A DNA stretch of 64,000 nucleotides from Anaerolineae bacterium (GTDB taxonomy: Bacteria; Chloroflexota; Anaerolineae; Aggregatilineales; Phototrophicaceae): NCBI GenBank assembly GCA_022824365.1, contig JAJEAA010000028.1, positions 310,001-374,000 on the forward strand, in the 5' to 3' direction. The notes beneath the pieces are model-generated. The model was not told where the DNA came from and did not search any database. It saw only the letters and a list, made by a program, of their open reading frames with translations. Positions within the stretch are counted from its first letter, which is position 1. Each line of letters begins with the position of its first letter. Made by a program: the position numbers and the translations under genes. Shown in pieces: positions 60,917 to 64,000 of this stretch.

Positions 60917-62542
60917 GTGCCCTATACATCAAATAATCCAAGACCACCCCGCCCCTCCGATGTCGGTCGCTCGATTTGGGGCGGCGCGCCTCTTCCGCCT
61001 ATCCCCGAACGCGTGCTGGATGGCATTCCCGGCTTCATAGCCTGGCTCGCCTTGCTCGTATCCATTGCCAGCGCCATCGCCTTCCCTCTGACGCTTATGC
61101 TCACCGCCGCCTTGATCGCCACCTACTCAGCCTTTCGCTTCTTCCTGGCCGGCATCGCCAACGGCATGGGCATCCGTCGCATTAAAGAATGGGAAGCTAT
61201 CGACTGGTACCAAAAATATCTCGACGATGAAAATCCGAATGCCCTCGACTGGCATAGCGTGCATCACCTCGTCATCATCCCTAATTACCGCGAATCCATG
61301 AAAATCCTCAGCCGAACGCTCGACCAGCTCAGCTTGCAGCACAACGCCAAAACCCAAATATCAGTCCTGCTGGCGATGGAAGCGGCCGAGCCGCAAAGCT
61401 ACAAAAAGGCTCAAAGCCTGCACCGCCAATATGCCGACAACTTCGCCAACGTCTACTTCACCGTTCACCCGCGCGGCCGCATCGGCGAAATGCAGTGCAA
61501 ATCCGCCAATCTATCCTGGGCGGTCAACCGCTTCCTGGAAAATGTCGTCGACGAATTCCTTCTGGATACCGACCACGTCGTCCTCACCACCATGGATGCC
61601 GATACCCGCTGGCACGAAAATCACTTCGCCGCCCTCACCTACCACTTCGCCACCAATGAAGACCGTCATCGCACATTCTGGCAAGCGCCCATTCGCTACC
61701 ACGGCAATATCTGGCAGGTCAATCCGCTTATGCGCATCATCAATACCTACGCCACCGCCTTTGAACTGGCCTACCTGGCCGCGCCCTGGTGGATGGCTAT
61801 GCCGATGTCTTCTTATTCCCTCAGCCTGAATCTGCTTGAGCAAAGCGGCAACTGGGATACCGATGTCATCGCCGATGAATGGCACATGCTCATCAAAGCC
61901 TACTTCGCCACCGGCGGCCAAGTATCGATTCAGCATATTTTCCTGCCTTTCCTGGCCGATTCCACCACCGGCTCCAATATCCTCCAGTCCATCAAGAACC
62001 GCTATAGCCAGACCCTCCGCCACGCCTGGGGCAGCAAGGAAGTCGGCTATATGCTCGCCAAACTCATCGAGAACCCGCAGGTCTTTTCGCTGAAATCGCT
62101 TAAACTCCTCCTGCGCATCGCCCACGACATTCTGCTGGCCGGCGCCGGCTGGGTGATCCTGACCGTCGGCTCGCAGCTGCCCGTCTTCTTCCACCCCGAT
62201 ATCGCGCCTGTCAAAGTCGACCAACTCATGAACTCCAGCGACAAGCTGGCGCATGTCGTCGACGGCTTAGCCTCCAGCAATCCCGCCTGGATTCTGCTCA
62301 CCATCTCCGGCTTGCTCATGCTCGTCCTGGTCGTCGTCTTCCAAATCCAGGATTACCGCGTTCGTCCCCCGCGCATCGCGCCTTACACCTTCGCCGAGTC
62401 TATCCTTGAGTTGCTCAGCATCCCTTTCATGATCGTTCTGACGCTGCTCGTGGTCGCCCTGCCGACCCTTGTCGCGCAGACGCGCCTGCTCCTCGGCATC
62501 CCCCTGCAATTCATCGTCACCGACAAATCAGCCGATCGCTGA
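60917..62542 (+). CDS. Membrane-bound family 2 glycosyltransferase
   Basis: A 541-residue protein with an N-terminal membrane pair (residues about 40-75), a cytoplasmic GT-A domain and three or four C-terminal helices. The nucleotide-sugar site is TTMDADTRWHENH (DxD type), and the general-base motif is in ADEWHMLIKAYF. The domain begins HHLVIIPNYRESMKILSRTL, as in GT2 enzymes. The product is unknown; a lipid-linked or envelope glycan is a reasonable inference. The GTG start has no strong ribosome site and an alternative start cannot be excluded. Confidence 0.85.
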   Translation: MPYTSNNPRPPRPSDVGRSIWGGAPLPPIPERVLDGIPGFIAWLALLVSIASAIAFPLTLMLTAALIATYSAFRFFLAGIANGMGIRRIKEWEAIDWYQKYLDDENPNALDWHSVHHLVIIPNYRESMKILSRTLDQLSLQHNAKTQISVLLAMEAAEPQSYKKAQSLHRQYADNFANVYFTVHPRGRIGEMQCKSANLSWAVNRFLENVVDEFLLDTDHVVLTTMDADTRWHENHFAALTYHFATNEDRHRTFWQAPIRYHGNIWQVNPLMRIINTYATAFELAYLAAPWWMAMPMSSYSLSLNLLEQSGNWDTDVIADEWHMLIKAYFATGGQVSIQHIFLPFLADSTTGSNILQSIKNRYSQTLRHAWGSKEVGYMLAKLIENPQVFSLKSLKLLLRIAHDILLAGAGWVILTVGSQLPVFFHPDIAPVKVDQLMNSSDKLAHVVDGLASSNPAWILLTISGLLMLVLVVVFQIQDYRVRPPRIAPYTFAESILELLSIPFMIVLTLLVVALPTLVAQTRLLLGIPLQFIVTDKSADR

Positions 62543-62562
62543 GCCGGCAACCGAGGCGCCCC

Positions 62563-63531
62563 ATGCTCATCCCATTCCCCGACATCCAAGCCGCCGCCGA
62601 ACGCATCACAGATCTGTCGCCGCCCACGCCCCTCGTTCGTTCCGATTATTTCAGCCGGGCGCTGGGCGCGAACATCTTCCTCAAGCTGGAAATTCTTAAT
62701 CCCACCCACTCATTCAAAACGCGCGGCGCGTCCAATGCCATGCTTCAGCTCAGCGAAGCGCAGCGCGCCAAAGGCGTCGTTACGGCCTCCGGCGGCAATC
62801 ACGGCCTCGGAGTGGCTTACGCCGCCCAAGCGCTCAATATCCCCGCCCGCATTTACCTGCCCGAGAACACGCCACAATCCAAAGTCGACGACTTCAACAG
62901 CTTCCAGGCGGAGACTATCCTGACCGGCGAAAATTGGAACGAGGCAAATCAAAGCGCGCTGACCGCCGTCGAGAGCGACGGCTTGACCTACATCCACCCC
63001 TTCGACGATGCCGCGGTCATGGCCGGCCAAGCCACCATCGGCTTGGAGCTGCTGCAAGAACTGCCGCGGATTGACGCGCTGGTCGCCTCCATCGGCGGCG
63101 GCGGCCTCATCGCCGGCATCACCTCAGCCCTCGCACTCAAGTCTCCCACGACGCGAATCTACGGCGTCGAAACCATCGGGGCCGACTCGATGACCCAGAG
63201 CTTCCACAATGGACGCGTCACGACCCTGCCCGCAATTACCTCCATCGCCAATACGCTTGGCTCGCGCGCGCCGGGCAAGCGACACTTCGAAATCATGCGG
63301 CAATACGCTCAAGACATCGTCGCCGTCTCCGACGCGGCTGCGGTCGCCGCCCTGCTGGGCATACTCGAAAATGAAAAGCTGCTCGTCGAGCCGGCTATGT
63401 CCTGCTGCGTCGCCGCCCTCACAACCGACCGGATTCCGATAACGCCGGGCGAAAATATCGTCGTCATCGTCTGCGGCGGCAACCTAAGCCTTGCCGATGT
63501 GGCCCGTTGGCGTCGCGCATTCGGCATTTAG
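62563..63531 (+). CDS. PLP-dependent threonine/serine dehydratase-like enzyme
   Basis: A 322-residue fold-type II PLP enzyme. The PLP lysine is Lys52 in PTHSFKTRGASNAM, the substrate loop is TASGGNHGLGVAYAAQ, and the phosphate-binding glycine loop is ASIGGGGLIAGI. It lacks the C-terminal ACT domains of biosynthetic IlvA and resembles catabolic threonine dehydratase or serine racemase in size. Which reaction it catalyses cannot be decided. It starts 20 bp after the glycosyltransferase stop. Confidence 0.85.
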   Translation: MLIPFPDIQAAAERITDLSPPTPLVRSDYFSRALGANIFLKLEILNPTHSFKTRGASNAMLQLSEAQRAKGVVTASGGNHGLGVAYAAQALNIPARIYLPENTPQSKVDDFNSFQAETILTGENWNEANQSALTAVESDGLTYIHPFDDAAVMAGQATIGLELLQELPRIDALVASIGGGGLIAGITSALALKSPTTRIYGVETIGADSMTQSFHNGRVTTLPAITSIANTLGSRAPGKRHFEIMRQYAQDIVAVSDAAAVAALLGILENEKLLVEPAMSCCVAALTTDRIPITPGENIVVIVCGGNLSLADVARWRRAFGI

Positions 63532-63702
63532 CGTTTGAATCTCCCACTATGAGAATATATAGTCGCCCATTCGAATCCAACCTCTGCTACGCTAACCTCA
63601 GCGCGCGTCATAAACCGCATTGCCAGGCTATCGGATTGGGAACCATATCCGACGCTAGCCCAGGAGCATTGGCGCAAACACGGATGCTTATTGCCTAAAT
63701 CC

Positions 63703-63730
63703 TGCCAATCTGTGCCAATAACCCTGCCAA
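63703..63730 (+). repeat. Three TGCCAA repeats upstream of the pseudouridine synthase gene
   Basis: TGCCAA occurs at 63703, 63713 and 63725, spaced 10 and 12 bp (about one helical turn each) and 40-70 bp before the start codon. It may be a cluster of regulator half-sites. The rest of the 240-nt gap (63532-63771) shows no gene or RNA. Confidence 0.3.
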
Positions 63731-63771
63731 GCCCTCAATTCCGCTGATTGCGCAAGCCAAAAGAGTTTGAT

Positions 63772-64000
63772 ATGTTGAATGAGAGCCGCCGCGAAAGCAA
63801 TGTGGCGCCAACGCCGAAAGGACAGACCGTGCCAACCGAGCGCGTACAGAAGCTTATGGCGCAAGCCGATATCGGTTCCCGCCGCCATTGCGAAGCTATC
63901 ATCAGCCAGGGCCGTGTGCAAGTGAACGGCAAAATCATCGCGCTCGGCGCCAAAGCCGACCCGCGCAAAGATGTCATCCTGGTCGACGGCGTCCGCATCA
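63772..64000 (+). CDS. Pseudouridine synthase (RsuA/RluB family), N-terminal part, cut by the right edge
   Basis: An ATG at 63772 opens a frame that runs off the end of the window, 76 residues visible. After a 24-residue polar leader, the S4 RNA-binding domain is unmistakable: RVQKLMAQADIGSRRHCEAI followed by ISQGRVQVNGKIIALGAKAD and VILVDGVRI. This is the N-terminus of RsuA/RluB/RluE/RluF-type pseudouridine synthases, which modify 16S or 23S rRNA. The catalytic domain lies beyond the window, so the target rRNA cannot be assigned. Confidence 0.88.
   Translation, partial: MLNESRRESNVAPTPKGQTVPTERVQKLMAQADIGSRRHCEAIISQGRVQVNGKIIALGAKADPRKDVILVDGVRI

Noticed and set aside
63560-63600. TTCGAATCC resembling a tRNA T-loop
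   Set aside because: The neighbouring bases do not form a T-stem and no acceptor, D or anticodon arm can be drawn on either strand.

Overview
This is a gene-dense bacterial chromosome segment with about 57 CDSs and no insertion sequence, prophage, CRISPR array, tRNA or rRNA that I could find. Moderately high GC, frequent GTG and TTG starts, many 1-4 bp gene overlaps and sigma70-type promoters fit a free-living bacterium. The gene content fits Chloroflexota (Anaerolineae-like) best: paired PucR/CdaR-type regulators, numerous membrane TPR proteins, a split radical SAM/DUF2344 pair and lineage-style hypothetical proteins. That placement is inference from family content, not from a marker-gene tree.

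Layout. 1-8.9 kb is mostly minus strand: an M29 aminopeptidase, tpx, a plus-strand DM13 protein, a YtcJ-like amidohydrolase coupled to a PfkB kinase, then the classic rpmH-rnpA-yidD-(PQQ-propeller lipoprotein)-yidC-khpB operon from a good promoter at 8887-8915. 9.15-11.6 kb (+) is a compact three-gene cassette of unknown function. 11.9-20.3 kb holds a large glutamate synthase subunit flanked by two PucR-type regulators. 20.5-29 kb (-) holds ileS with a short leader ORF, three membrane TPR proteins, and an overlapping GNAT-GNAT-alaX-unknown operon. 29.2-31.1 kb (+) holds a TPR protein, a UroD-family protein and rsmD.

31.2-41.9 kb (-) is one long biosynthetic operon, argC-argB-argD-argJ-carA-carB-hpt-cca. 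Its 190-nt leader encodes a 28-residue peptide with five Arg codons in seven positions, followed by mutually exclusive hairpins and a Rho-independent terminator just before argC. This looks like ribosome-mediated transcription attenuation by arginine and is the strongest regulatory find in the window.

42.5-64 kb is mainly plus strand: a primary-type sigma factor, a GNAT, a 7TM/GAF-like/HTH protein, FtsK/SpoIIIE, a shortened exonuclease VII large-subunit-like protein with a C-terminal membrane helix, a minus-strand SRAP operon, DUF2344 protein, psuG, DinB and a propeller protein, the TIGR03960-type radical SAM enzyme, an alpha/beta hydrolase, a membrane-fused Mur ligase, ddl, a membrane glycosyltransferase, a PLP dehydratase, and a pseudouridine synthase cut by the right edge.

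The segment joins core functions (ribosome/tRNA maturation, membrane insertion, arginine and carbamoyl phosphate synthesis, nitrogen assimilation, cell-wall precursor ligation, DNA translocation) with several lineage-specific unknowns. The best candidates for undescribed biology are the arg leader, the three-gene cassette, the membrane-anchored XseA-like protein, and the ileS leader ORF.
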